DNA from: JBNJFY01 sp051747265
Lineage (GTDB): Bacteria > Bacteroidota > Rhodothermia > Balneolales > Balneolaceae
Direction: 5' to 3'
DNA: 64,000 bases
Assembly: GCA_051747265.1 (NCBI GenBank)
Contig: JBNJFY010000003.1
Coordinates: forward strand, 186,001 to 250,000
The stretch's first letter is position 1; every line of letters starts with the position of its first letter. Shown piece after piece: positions 36,401 through 45,028 of this stretch. The notes under the pieces are model-generated. The model made no database searches. It saw only the letters and a program-made list of their open reading frames with translations, and had not been told where the DNA came from. Made by a program: the position numbers and the translations under genes.

Positions 36401-36931
36401 ATTAAAGAGAACTTTGTTTACCTGAAATCCCCCAATACTTACATTCTTTATAAAATCGAGTGTGCCCTCGCGATTAAAGTCTCCAAAATTGACATTGCGA
36501 GCGTTATTCGAATTTAGGGAAGAGGGAGCTGATACCGATGAATAGGTGGAATCCGAAGCGTTAAACCGATAAGCAGAAGAACTGTTTACATAGAGTACAT
36601 GATTTAGACTATCGGTGTGGTACATCGGGACTACATAGAAGGATTGATTCTGGGCGAGATTGTATTGAAGAGTATCAGGGCCGGAAGTGCTGAAATCATT
36701 AATGGATGAGTCGTAATAAAGTACAATAGGTTGGCGACGATCCGTACCCACTACCATATCGGGGTAGCCATCATTATTCACATCCCCAAAAGCAACAATC
36801 TCCCCTACCAAATTAATATCCAATAGATATGAGGGTGTATCAATTTGATACAAATCTTGCCCCCACAATGGGTTGGGGAGATTAAGATGGCATAATATTA
36901 GTGCTAGTAAGAGTAGTGATTTTCGCATCAC
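33434..36931 (-). CDS. Secreted FG-GAP/ASPIC-UnbV protein with T9SS sorting domain
   Basis: 1165 residues. An N-terminal signal peptide (LLLLALILCHLNLPNPLWGQ) precedes many FG-GAP/VCBS-type beta-propeller repeats with Ca2+-loop-like DxDxDGxxD motifs (DFDNDGDLDIY, DMDNDGDLDLLV, DYNLDGYQDIFI). Two ASPIC/UnbV-like segments follow the repeat blocks (GDATEATLTIEWPSGYTE near residue 460, and GTATEATVRLKYPND near 1030). The C-terminal part has a YPNPFNP motif, then GVYFAVLKTERNQYTQKLLLLK, a type IX secretion sorting domain. It is therefore probably displayed on or released from the surface. Its ligand is unknown. The next gene starts 2 bp after its stop. Confidence 0.9.
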   Translation of the reverse strand: MMRKSLLLLALILCHLNLPNPLWGQDLYQIDTPSYLLDINLVGEIVAFGDVNNDGYPDMVVGTDRRQPIVLYYDSSINDFSTSGPDTLQYNLAQNQSFYVVPMYHTDSLNHVLYVNSSSAYRFNASDSTYSSVSAPSSLNSNNARNVNFGDFNREGTLDFIKNVSIGGFQVNKVLFNVFELNNKASFNGSGDIANAYESSISAYTYDFTGDGYSEYFVVNANGLGDRYYISNNGSFVERNYSYLRESSYSYGAAVGDFDNDGDLDIYRTTANNESNLQNAIFINDGTGNFTKGSLGIATLDRLDSRNAMWGDMDNDGDLDLLVAEYQSPLTGNNRASSSLYENKGNGEFDKLSSEPVMNQVGNWIHAMFFDRDRDGNLDIVTFGTNSEKPVQWYTNTGNNNNWLVIELEQTNAFYSAAYGTRLTLEAVIKGETVTQYREYNPFSGYLRQLPPYVHFGLGDATEATLTIEWPSGYTEEKQLTIDDLNQYQRYKEPLAGKIANNSSSIPYLEAKINETMVGTAVVQNIGQAALTIDSIATTAPTLTIDSAATSIPTKDVGEIAVRFSPNSINQVGSNTDSLLIYSDAINSPFVLPIKTFALTEAPPFEHVAEPLTGITMTSDSYEYSTFFDMDESAGSEAILFRRNTTNQFYKATPDTNYEQVDMLSDSEITYASSTTVGDFNLDGYQDLFVTNPGSENVLYKNYGDLQIARYDAPGINDRIKNSTSASFYDFNKDDWPDLFITNGSGQQDELLINQKGNSFKLWDTGDMAAATYPSSDHAIVDLNADSLADIVITTAETGAPSYIRVFIQGEDLKFEEKDIPNLTDLNINTTHILPFDMENDGDFDLIITTDDPERPLLIFQNKGDLQFVEFNNEAINSYTDGAPTDIAILDYNLDGYQDIFITDERFSNPNILFESIDGTDYLRITSGDIVTEEELASYGVGITDHNRNGRPDLLVTNFYNKNRLYTTELDTLHWLAIKPYNTHDDGSQSMVPGTVIEVESQAEDGSMIRQQQILGASTARSTSFTGAYFGLGTATEATVRLKYPNDRSFTHSITEVDRTVALSNQATPIHDSPAELPNTTQLYANYPNPFNPQTTLHFSLKQSQQISLSIYNTLGQRVAQLADGRFSGGDHKIVFQADNLPTGVYFAVLKTERNQYTQKLLLLK

Positions 36932-36990
36932 TGAATTTTAATGATTCTAAAGTTGCTTTATAAGGCTGTTTTAACAGATATTAAGACATA

Positions 36991-37719
36991 ATGGGAAAGA
37001 GAAAAATTGTTTTGGGGAATAATCGTATCACCATAGATACTGAAAAAAATTCCGGCAAACGGAATAATTTCAGGGATACCCTTCCTATCTCTATGTTATC
37101 GCTTTTTTTGCTATTGGGTTTAGCATTGAATTCGGGCTTGCAAGCGCAACCCTCTTACGAGACCCAGAATAAAGCCCTGCTCCATGATTATGTGAAAAAA
37201 CTAAACGGCTCGGAACCTCCGCGTCGTACCCAGGAACGATTAAAAAAATATGATCACCTGGTAAAATATATGTCCACGCTTTCCTTTTCACGTTCTGGAG
37301 TAACCGTAAGCGCGAACTTTCTACGTGCGTTAATTTCCGCAGAGTCCGCGGCCGATCCTTTTGCCGTTTCTGATAAAAATGCCATAGGGTTAACCCAAAT
37401 TACCATAGAGACTGGTCGAGTAGCGGCTAAAGAACTCTATGAAATGGGACACGATTTTAAATTTGTTAAGGAAGAGCGGCTTAAAAATCTCCAACCCAGC
37501 GATCTATTTGATCCTGCTATTAATATTCTCATCTGTACGTATTTGATGGATAAATACAACAGTGACTTCGGGAATAATCTGGTATTGACCATTAGTGCTT
37601 GGAACGCTGGCCCTGGAGCGGTGATCCGATACAAAGGGTATCCGCCTTACGAAGAGACCCTTACCTTGATCGGTCGGGTTAATTCGTATTATAACTACTA
37701 CCGCAAATATTACCTGTAA
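36991..37719 (+). CDS. Lytic transglycosylase (SLT family)
   Basis: 242 residues. Residues about 34-52 are a hydrophobic secretion signal (SMLSLFLLLGLALNSGLQAQ). The SLT catalytic region includes ALISAESAADPFAVSDKNAIGLTQI, where the Glu in AES is the expected catalytic acid, and ISAWNAGPGAVIRYKGYPP downstream. It would cleave the glycan strands of peptidoglycan. The first ~30 residues are unusually charged for a signal peptide, so a later start (for example Met35) could be real. Divergent from the T9SS protein gene. Confidence 0.9.
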   Translation: MGKRKIVLGNNRITIDTEKNSGKRNNFRDTLPISMLSLFLLLGLALNSGLQAQPSYETQNKALLHDYVKKLNGSEPPRRTQERLKKYDHLVKYMSTLSFSRSGVTVSANFLRALISAESAADPFAVSDKNAIGLTQITIETGRVAAKELYEMGHDFKFVKEERLKNLQPSDLFDPAINILICTYLMDKYNSDFGNNLVLTISAWNAGPGAVIRYKGYPPYEETLTLIGRVNSYYNYYRKYYL

Positions 37720-37737
37720 CTGAACTAATAGAGAATT

Positions 37738-38880
37738 CTAGTTCTGCTTACTAGCGGATAGCTGTTCCATCAACTGGGTAAGATCACTGATGGTTTGATC
37801 GACATTAGCATTTTGCCGTATCCATTCTTTATTGGCAATTTGCATCGCGATCAAATCTTGGCGAGGTGTTTCCAAAATCGCATTAATATCGGTAGCCAAC
37901 ACCTCCACCGAATTGGTACGCACATAGAATGCGTGCTCGCCTTCTTGGGCTACCTCTCGATTGGCGGGAATATCATTTAGAATCGGGATAGCTCCAGCCA
38001 TTCGTCCTTCCTGAAGGGCCTCGGAAATACCATCAAATTTGGGAATGGAGATGAAAAAGTCGGTAACTGCCCAGATTTGTTTCAGGTGTGTGAAGTCCAA
38101 ATAGCTATCCACAACCCGAACATTATCTAAGAGTTCAATTTCATCTAACAAATTTTGGACGTGCTTCGGGCGTGGATGATCCAAGGTTAAAATGTTGAGA
38201 TATAGGGGTGGGGCGTCGCTATCCCATAGCTCTTGTAGTTGTAGGAGTGCAGACAACAAAAGATGAGGATTATAATACCAATAGACCCCACGGATACTGG
38301 TTAATACGATCGCATCGGATGGAATATTCAGCTGCTCCCTAGTTTGCCGTTTCACCTCTGATGAAATGGTGTAATTGGCTATCTTGATTCCCCAAGGGGT
38401 GGGCAGGATTTTTTCGGACAGGTCTGGCCATCGGGTTCGTAAAATATCCGCGAAATTATGACTGTCCGTAGTAATTGCGTCTGCCTGATTTAATACATAT
38501 TTGCCAATAGTCAGGGCCATCCATCGTTCTCGAGTATTTACCGAATCTGGCGCAGCAATATCTCTGGACCAGGTTTGAACGATGCGCGGCTGGATATCGG
38601 CCAAGGTAGCAGTTAAGCCATAGGTGTTGGCAAAGGAGGCCAGAGTAACATCAGGTTGAATCCGCTGAATGATGTTACGGACCCGGGGTACAACAGCAAG
38701 AAAATCACTGTAGAATATGCTGGAAAAAATGGGCTTCAGCGGGTAAATATGAATATTGTGATGGGAAAAGTTAAAAGGACGAAAGGTCAGCAAATGTAGT
38801 TCATGTCCTTCATCGGCCAGAGCCTGGGCCCATTTCTTAATATGGTAATTATCGGCGTGACACAGGTAACAAATAATCAC
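37738..38880 (-). CDS. Glycosyltransferase family 4-like protein
   Basis: 380 residues with a GT-B-like arrangement. The N-terminal MIICYLCHADNYHIKKWAQAL region is followed by HLLTFRPFNFSHH, and the C-terminal half holds FFISIPKFDGISEALQEGRM, the conserved E-containing donor-binding segment (D.I..AL.EGRM). Sugar specificity is unknown. It overlaps the yigZ start by 4 bp on the same strand and lies just before the polysaccharide cluster, on the opposite strand. It may contribute to that cluster, but this is only positional. Confidence 0.85.
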   Translation of the reverse strand: MIICYLCHADNYHIKKWAQALADEGHELHLLTFRPFNFSHHNIHIYPLKPIFSSIFYSDFLAVVPRVRNIIQRIQPDVTLASFANTYGLTATLADIQPRIVQTWSRDIAAPDSVNTRERWMALTIGKYVLNQADAITTDSHNFADILRTRWPDLSEKILPTPWGIKIANYTISSEVKRQTREQLNIPSDAIVLTSIRGVYWYYNPHLLLSALLQLQELWDSDAPPLYLNILTLDHPRPKHVQNLLDEIELLDNVRVVDSYLDFTHLKQIWAVTDFFISIPKFDGISEALQEGRMAGAIPILNDIPANREVAQEGEHAFYVRTNSVEVLATDINAILETPRQDLIAMQIANKEWIRQNANVDQTISDLTQLMEQLSASKQN

Positions 38881-39533
38881 GATATGCTTCGTAACGTTGG
38901 ATTCAATAGTTGATATTCCAGGCCTAAATGCTGTTTGCCGTCCAAATAAGACAATAGGGCTTCTCGCTGATCCAAGGTAATGCCTATGGTTAAGGTTACC
39001 TTTTCCAGGTATTCAGCATCAATGTCTACAATTTTAAAGCGATGTTTGAATTGATCGATTTCACTTTGCTGATCATAGGGATAAGTCAATCGGAGTTCCT
39101 GCACCACCGATAGCGGGGATAGCGTTGCTTTTTCAATAAGCTGTTGCGCAGCGGCTCCATAAGCATCAATCAAACCGGAAGTGCCTAATTTCGTGCCGCC
39201 AAAATAACGGACCACCACAATCATACTCTGCACTAAGGTCGCAGATTTCAATGCATTAAGAATGGGAAGTCCAGCGGTTCCCGATGGTTCCCCATCATCA
39301 TTGGAATATTCTGATACTTGCACATCCACTTGTGAATTTTCACCACTACTATTAAGATTAGCCTCACACAGACGATACGCGGGACAGTGGTGCGTTGCTT
39401 TATGATGCTCTTTTTTGATGGCATCCAAAAAGCCCGTAGCTTCGTCCGCATCATTAATCGGGCTTCCGTAGGCAATGAATTTGGAACCCTTGACGGTCAG
39501 TTTGGCTATATACTTTTTGTCAAATACTTTCAT
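38877..39533 (-). CDS. yigZ: YigZ/IMPACT-family protein
   Basis: 218 residues. The UPF0029 signature YSNDDGEPSGTAGLPILNAL lies at about residues 77-96, and RYFGGTKLGTSGLIDAYG follows. The C-terminal DUF1949-like domain completes the family. Its biochemical role is uncertain; the IMPACT relatives act in translational control in eukaryotes. The 4-bp overlap with the following glycosyltransferase gene suggests cotranscription. Confidence 0.93.
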   Translation of the reverse strand: MKVFDKKYIAKLTVKGSKFIAYGSPINDADEATGFLDAIKKEHHKATHHCPAYRLCEANLNSSGENSQVDVQVSEYSNDDGEPSGTAGLPILNALKSATLVQSMIVVVRYFGGTKLGTSGLIDAYGAAAQQLIEKATLSPLSVVQELRLTYPYDQQSEIDQFKHRFKIVDIDAEYLEKVTLTIGITLDQREALLSYLDGKQHLGLEYQLLNPTLRSIS

Positions 39534-39592
39534 AACCGCATAATATCGGTTGTTATCACTAGAAATAGAAAAACGCTCCTTTCTAAATAAAT

Positions 39593-40441
39593 ATGGGCAA
39601 AATAACCGAATACTATCCCAATCAGCGACATGAGGTGGGCTTGATCCGCATTTGGAAGATTGTTTTTCAAAATGTGGTTGAATCCAAAGATCTGATATAT
39701 CAGTTATTTAAGCGGGATTTTACGGCTCAGTATAAGAAATCGTTTATCGGGGTAGCCTGGGCATTTATCATGCCTTTGTTTGGAATAGCATCTTGGGTCC
39801 TCATGCAAATGACCGGCGTTTTACAGCCCGGTGAAGTAGGCGTGCCCTATCCGGTATATGTACTGATTGGAAGCAGTTGTTGGGGATTGTTTACCGATTA
39901 TCAGCAAGCCGCTGGTAGTACACTGACCTCAGCAGGTGGATTATTACAACAGGTCAAGTTTTCTCATGAGGCGATATTATTTAAACAAATACTGCTCAAA
40001 ACCGTCAATTTTACCATTTCATTTGTTCTGATATTGATAGGTATTTCACTATTCGGTGTGTTGCCCAAGTGGCAGTCAATTTTTGCCCCCCTACTAATGA
40101 TTCCCATTTTCTTTTATGGAACTACTATTGGGCTGGTAATGGCAATGGTAAATGTTGTAGCCGTTGATGTAAGCCGGGTCGTAGGGCGATTTATGCAGTT
40201 TGCAATCTATACCGCTCCGATAGTTTATTCTCCCGATGTGGAGAACTGGTTTCTTCAGTTAATCAATAAATGGAACCCGTTAACTTATTTAGTATGCTCC
40301 ATGCGAGATCTGTTTTTGTATGGGCGCGTTTATGACTGGACAGGATTATTGATTGCCAGTGGCATAGGTTTAGTTGCCTTTATGCTTGTTTGGCGCATGT
40401 TTTATGTGAGTGAGGATAAGCTAGTTGAGCGGATGTTATAA
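39593..40441 (+). CDS. ABC-2 type polysaccharide export permease (Wzm/TagG-like)
   Basis: 282 residues. About six membrane helices with the ABC-2 permease signature: VESKDLIYQLFKRDFTAQYK near residue 25, KSFIGVAWAFIMPLFGIASWVL, and the C-terminal WNPLTYLVCSMRDLFLYG that touches the ATPase. It would move an undecaprenyl-linked polysaccharide across the inner membrane, with the ATPase gene immediately downstream. Core-like composition separates it from the AT-rich genes that follow. It opens the 24-kb surface-polysaccharide cluster and lies divergent from yigZ. Confidence 0.92.
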   Translation: MGKITEYYPNQRHEVGLIRIWKIVFQNVVESKDLIYQLFKRDFTAQYKKSFIGVAWAFIMPLFGIASWVLMQMTGVLQPGEVGVPYPVYVLIGSSCWGLFTDYQQAAGSTLTSAGGLLQQVKFSHEAILFKQILLKTVNFTISFVLILIGISLFGVLPKWQSIFAPLLMIPIFFYGTTIGLVMAMVNVVAVDVSRVVGRFMQFAIYTAPIVYSPDVENWFLQLINKWNPLTYLVCSMRDLFLYGRVYDWTGLLIASGIGLVAFMLVWRMFYVSEDKLVERML

Positions 40442-40486
40442 ACTGAGATTGACCAACGTGTTACCAACAAATATTTAAAAACTATT

Positions 40487-41788
40487 TTGGAAACAGATCT
40501 GATAGATAATAACCAAGTATCCTCTGATGAGGAGCCCGCTAAATCAAAAGAACTGGAGGACGCATCTACATCCGAGCCAAAAGCGGATGATGTAGTATTG
40601 AAAGTGGATAATGTATCCAAAAAGTTCTGTCGGAACCTGAAGCGCAGTATGCTCTACGGCATCCAGGATTTGGCTAAGGGCATGGTAGGGATTGAGCCAG
40701 ATACTACCACGCTGCGAAAAGACGAATTTTGGGCGCTGAAGGATATCAATTTTGAGCTTCGGAAGGGGGAAGTATTAGGCATCATCGGCGCAAACGGCTC
40801 AGGAAAATCTACCTTACTACGTGTGCTGACCGGAATTTTTCCACCGGACAAAGGTAAAATAGTAATGAACGGTACAGTCGGTGGCATCATCGCTCTAGGA
40901 GCGGGAATGCATCCACATATGACTGGACGTGAAAATATTTACCTCAATGGCACCATAATGGGGATGACCCGTGAAGAAATCGATGAAAAATTTGATGATA
41001 TAGTTGATTTTGCCGAGATAGGAGATTTTCTAGATGCGCCATTAAGCACCTATTCTTCAGGAATGAAAGTTAGATTAGGCTTTGCAGTGGCAATTCAATT
41101 TGATCCAAATATTCTTCTCATTGATGAAGTCTTGGCTGTAGGAGATACTGGTTTTAAAAAGAAATCTATGAATAGGATTTCATCAATATTAGATACAAAG
41201 TCCGTGATATTTATTTCGCATGATATGTCGATGGTGTCTAAGATATGTAACAGATTAATTGTTTTGTCAAATGGGAGGATTATATATAATTCAGAAAATG
41301 TGAGTGAAGGTATTATTAAGTATCAATCAATGTTTAATGACGATAGTATTGATACTTGGGGAGTTGAAAATATTGAGCTGGTTAATTCAAGGTTTATTGA
41401 TGGCAATATAATTAGCCATGACGATGAAACAATATTTGAGATTGATTTAAAATTGAATGATGATAAGATATGTTCTTTTGTAGTAAATATTGTGGTGAAG
41501 AATGCCTCCGGTGATTACGTGCTTGCAATGCAATCTCAAAAGTACAATTCAATATTTATTAATAATAATGGTATTGCAAAAATACAGGTAACTATGAAGG
41601 TAATCTTGACTCCAGGGAGATACAGTTTAGCATTGAATATTAACGAACCTGAAAGTAATGGAGTGATTGGTAAAAAGTTAGCAAGAATTGAAAACGTTAA
41701 TAAATTTTATGTAAAGCCAAATACAGATGTGGTCAAATTTGGCTCAACACCTGTTAGTTTGACAACGGAATGGGAGCAAATAAAATAA
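40487..41788 (+). CDS. ABC transporter ATPase for polysaccharide export with C-terminal glycan-binding-like domain (Wzt)
   Basis: 433 residues from a TTG start; no in-frame ATG exists until residue 55. After an acidic tail (1-34), the ATPase domain has Walker A GANGSGKST (101-109), signature YSSGMKVRLG (189-198), Walker B LLIDE (210-214) and H-loop His245. The C-terminal part (about 285-430) is a beta-rich domain in the position of Wzt-C, which in E. coli O8/O9a reads the chain's terminal cap. GC falls inside this gene, from 50% (40741-40800) to 27% (41401-41460) by hand count, with the change near 40980-41100. The next gene overlaps it by 19 bp. Confidence 0.9.
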   Translation: METDLIDNNQVSSDEEPAKSKELEDASTSEPKADDVVLKVDNVSKKFCRNLKRSMLYGIQDLAKGMVGIEPDTTTLRKDEFWALKDINFELRKGEVLGIIGANGSGKSTLLRVLTGIFPPDKGKIVMNGTVGGIIALGAGMHPHMTGRENIYLNGTIMGMTREEIDEKFDDIVDFAEIGDFLDAPLSTYSSGMKVRLGFAVAIQFDPNILLIDEVLAVGDTGFKKKSMNRISSILDTKSVIFISHDMSMVSKICNRLIVLSNGRIIYNSENVSEGIIKYQSMFNDDSIDTWGVENIELVNSRFIDGNIISHDDETIFEIDLKLNDDKICSFVVNIVVKNASGDYVLAMQSQKYNSIFINNNGIAKIQVTMKVILTPGRYSLALNINEPESNGVIGKKLARIENVNKFYVKPNTDVVKFGSTPVSLTTEWEQIK

Positions 41789-42630
41789 GTGATAAACTTA
41801 AATTAGATTTTGTAGGTATTGGTGCATCAAAGTCAGGTACTACTTGGCTTGCGAGTCAAATGCAAAAGCATCCAGATATATATTTGCCAAATAAAAAAGA
41901 GCTTCATTTTTTTAATGGAAGAAATATAAGGTACGATCCTAATTTAGAAAATATTAAAAAATACTATAAAGGGGTAGGGTCAAAGGTTAAAGGTGAGTTT
42001 ACGCCTAGGTATTATATCTCTGAAAAGGCAATAAAAAGAATAGTTGAGCACAACGAAAATGTTAAGCTTATCTTAATTCTTAGAGATCCAATTGAGAGAA
42101 TGATTTCTCAACATAAATATTTTGTAACGAAGAGGCATAGAGAACCATTTATAAATTTTAAGTATGCAATTTTTAATAAGTACTTTGAGGACTATGTTAT
42201 TAAAAGTCAATATGCTAAACATTTAAATGTTATATATAAATATGTAGATGTTAAAAATTTGCATGTGTGTTATTATGATGATATAAAAATGAGGCCTAGG
42301 AAATTATTAAGAAGTGTCGAAAATTATTTAGGATTGGATAATAAAATTATTGCAAGTGATGAGGTTGTTAATAAAGGTAGTGTTATCACGGGTAAAAAAT
42401 ATTCGGAACTTGTTAATGGATATATGAAATTTCATAATTATAATAAAGTGTTGTCTGTAGCTATCAGAAAGATGGTGTCAATCTTAGATAATTATGTTGA
42501 TGTAAAACCAATATTTGAGATGTCAGAAATTAGATATGTATATGAAAGATATATAAAGCATGACCTGTATGAGTTGAATTTATTGGTGGATAAAGACTTG
42601 TCTAATTGGATTAATAAATATAACCGTTGA
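41770..42630 (+). CDS. Sulfotransferase-like protein 1
   Basis: 286 residues. The PAPS 5'-phosphosulfate loop is GIGASKSGTTWLASQM (about 16-31), and the 3'-phosphate segment is LILRDPIERMISQHKYF (about 103-119). KELHFFNGRN is also typical of carbohydrate-type sulfotransferases. It probably adds sulfate to a glycan before export. Strongly AT-rich. Starts within the wzt 3' end, and is one of four such genes in the cluster. Confidence 0.88.
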   Translation: MGANKISDKLKLDFVGIGASKSGTTWLASQMQKHPDIYLPNKKELHFFNGRNIRYDPNLENIKKYYKGVGSKVKGEFTPRYYISEKAIKRIVEHNENVKLILILRDPIERMISQHKYFVTKRHREPFINFKYAIFNKYFEDYVIKSQYAKHLNVIYKYVDVKNLHVCYYDDIKMRPRKLLRSVENYLGLDNKIIASDEVVNKGSVITGKKYSELVNGYMKFHNYNKVLSVAIRKMVSILDNYVDVKPIFEMSEIRYVYERYIKHDLYELNLLVDKDLSNWINKYNR

Positions 42631-42633
42631 TTC

Positions 42634-43521
42634 ATGGATAATAGTATTGTATCGCACTTTCTGGCTGGAAGCCAAAAAACTGCGTCAACTTGGATCTATA
42701 GATGTCTGAAAGAACATCCTGAGATATTTGTTACTGATCGAGATGCTTCTCATTTTTTTACTGTAAATTATTACAAAGGCGTCGAATGGTATCATTCATT
42801 ATATAGAGATAAAGTTGATGAGGAAGTGGTTTTTGATACTACCCCATCATATATACGAGATGAAGATGCAGCAAGGCGTATTTATGAATACAATCCAAAT
42901 GCAAAACTGGTATTTAATTTAAGGAATCCTATTGATAGGGCCTTTTCTCATTATTGGCATGAAAAACATAAGGGGAAAATTAATTTTGAATTTTCCGAAG
43001 CTGTTTTGTATTCAGGAATTGGAAACTTCGATCTGTATCAGAATTGGATAAAAAGTGGTTTTTATTATAAGATGATTGCAAAGTATTTAGAATACTTTGG
43101 GAGAGATAATGTACTAATACTAGTGTATGAAGATTTGAAAAAAGATTCGGTTGAATTTATACAAAATATATATCGATTTAGTGAAGTCGATGATAGTTTT
43201 ATTCCTAAATCAGCTCAAACAGTAATTAATAAAGCTGGCAAACCTATCAATCAAAATAAAAATCCTGATCAGAGTAATTCTACTTATATAAATAAAATTA
43301 CGCAGTCGTTTCCAGCATCAATTGGTGATCCATTACGCAGAGTTAAACAACGCTATTTAACTAAGCATATAACAACGTCTGATAAATCAGTGAATGATGA
43401 TACTACTGAGTATGAGAGGGGAGTAGACCCAAAGATACGAGAAATTCTAAGAAAAATATTCAAACCAGAAAATGAAAAGTTAGCTGAAGCTTTTAATCTA
43501 AATTTAGATCATTGGGTATAA
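42634..43521 (+). CDS. Sulfotransferase-like protein 2
   Basis: 295 residues. The N-terminal AGSQKTASTWIYRCLKEHPE holds the PAPS loop (residues about 10-20), with the 3'-phosphate motif NLRNPIDRAFSHYWHEKHKG near residue 97 and VFDTTPSYIRDEDA between. It differs enough from the preceding sulfotransferase (KTAST versus KSGTT) that a different acceptor is likely. The next gene begins 10 bp inside its 3' end on a TTG. Confidence 0.88.
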   Translation: MDNSIVSHFLAGSQKTASTWIYRCLKEHPEIFVTDRDASHFFTVNYYKGVEWYHSLYRDKVDEEVVFDTTPSYIRDEDAARRIYEYNPNAKLVFNLRNPIDRAFSHYWHEKHKGKINFEFSEAVLYSGIGNFDLYQNWIKSGFYYKMIAKYLEYFGRDNVLILVYEDLKKDSVEFIQNIYRFSEVDDSFIPKSAQTVINKAGKPINQNKNPDQSNSTYINKITQSFPASIGDPLRRVKQRYLTKHITTSDKSVNDDTTEYERGVDPKIREILRKIFKPENEKLAEAFNLNLDHWV

Positions 43522-44390
43522 TAGCTAAACTTAAAAATTATTTTTCTCCAGATAATGCCTGCTTCATGTTTCACTCAATTGGTTTAAGTGAGCATGAAGG
43601 CCCATTAGGCGAAGTCAGTCTTAGTGAACAAGATTTTGTTCGAGCTATAGATTACATATCAAATAATTATGAAGTTATTTCTGTCGCTGAATATTCAAAG
43701 ACATTTACTTCATTTGGAAGGACAAAAGTTGCGTCTATTACTTTTGATGATGGTTATACTGACAATCTTTCAATCGCATACCCAATATTAAAACAACGCC
43801 AGTTGCCATTTACTGTCTTTATAACGGCTGATCATATAACACGTCAATCTATTCCATTTGAATTTACACTTTATGAATATTTGAAAGAAAATAAAATTTT
43901 CACAATTAACACTGATAGTGGTATAAAAAATATAAACCACAGTAGTTTAAATGTGGCCTATGCTGATATACGAGAAGAATTTTTTAAATCAAACACCTTT
44001 TTTAGAGATAACCTGGGATTATATAAATCTTTACAAACATTGGAATCAAAATACCATCAATATTTCCTTGATGAGAGTCAGTTAAAAAAACTTTCATCTG
44101 ATGAATTAGTATCAATAGGTTACCATGGAAATACACATAAACCATTAACCCAAAATTCTGATGTTCTTATAATTGATTTATTTGATAAGGGGGTTAACTT
44201 GTTAGAATCAATCGTGGGGGATACTATCGACTCAATTTCATATCCTTATGGCATGTACAATAATAAGGTATTGAGGGCAGCCCATAAATTTGGTTTCAAA
44301 TATGGTTTGTCAACGAATAGGAGCAAGAATTATAATAGGTTTACAATTCCAAGAATTGATGTAAACAAATCTTTTGTTAATGAATTATGA
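43512..44390 (+). CDS. Polysaccharide deacetylase-family protein
   Basis: 292 residues from a TTG start overlapping the previous gene by 10 bp. The NodB core shows ASITFDDGYTDN (the Asp-Asp pair, near residue 76), GYHGNTHKPLT near 212 (the second metal site), and SISYPYGMYNNKVL near 243. The expected reaction is removal of N-acetyl groups from an amino sugar. A large insertion lies between the first two motifs. No signal peptide is evident, so it may act on a lipid-linked intermediate in the cytoplasm. Confidence 0.85.
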   Translation: MGIIAKLKNYFSPDNACFMFHSIGLSEHEGPLGEVSLSEQDFVRAIDYISNNYEVISVAEYSKTFTSFGRTKVASITFDDGYTDNLSIAYPILKQRQLPFTVFITADHITRQSIPFEFTLYEYLKENKIFTINTDSGIKNINHSSLNVAYADIREEFFKSNTFFRDNLGLYKSLQTLESKYHQYFLDESQLKKLSSDELVSIGYHGNTHKPLTQNSDVLIIDLFDKGVNLLESIVGDTIDSISYPYGMYNNKVLRAAHKFGFKYGLSTNRSKNYNRFTIPRIDVNKSFVNEL

Positions 44391-45022
44391 TAAATAGAAT
44401 AGATGGTATCATATCTAGAAATATTAAGTATAAATATCTTGGATCGTATATTGAAAATAAATTTCAAATATATACAGATTTGTGGAAAGACTATCAAGAA
44501 TATATATCTACTGTATCAACACCGGATATGGCTGTTTCAATGGAAGCAGTTACTTTTGTCATAAATCTTGTGAATAGTCAAAAATGTGAATCAGTTCTGG
44601 ATTTAGGTACGGGATTTAGTTCTTTTGCATTTAGAAAATCATTTAGGTCAAGAAGCATAAAAATTGATTCTTTTGACGATAATAGAGAATGGTTACAAAA
44701 GTCGATAGATTTTTCCGACATAAAGGGAGTGGGAAAAAAGAATTTTTTCCACTTCGATGACTTTGAACAAAAAGCTCTTGCCGAATATGATCTGGTTTTT
44801 CATGATTTGGGCAGAATGGACGTAAGGAAAAAATCATTGAATAATATTATCAATCATGCAAAAAAGGGATCGGGGTACCTTTTTTTGGATGATATGCATA
44901 AGAAAGACTATGCTAATCATGTTGATCAAATAATGAGAAATATAAATTACTCTTCTATTGATGTGAAATCATATACCATTGATAGTTATGGTAGATATGC
45001 TAAATTGATTCAATTGAAGTAA
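44387..45022 (+). CDS. Class I SAM-dependent methyltransferase-like protein
   Basis: 211 residues. The only clear landmark is SVLDLGTGFSSFAFRK near residue 70 (SAM motif I), followed by IDSFDDNREWLQKS and FHDLGRM. The N-terminal ~60 residues show no recognised domain. The start overlaps the deacetylase stop as ATGA. It may methylate a sugar intermediate or the growing chain; this is inferred from position. Confidence 0.7.
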   Translation: MINRIDGIISRNIKYKYLGSYIENKFQIYTDLWKDYQEYISTVSTPDMAVSMEAVTFVINLVNSQKCESVLDLGTGFSSFAFRKSFRSRSIKIDSFDDNREWLQKSIDFSDIKGVGKKNFFHFDDFEQKALAEYDLVFHDLGRMDVRKKSLNNIINHAKKGSGYLFLDDMHKKDYANHVDQIMRNINYSSIDVKSYTIDSYGRYAKLIQLK

Positions 45023-45028
45023 GATGAA

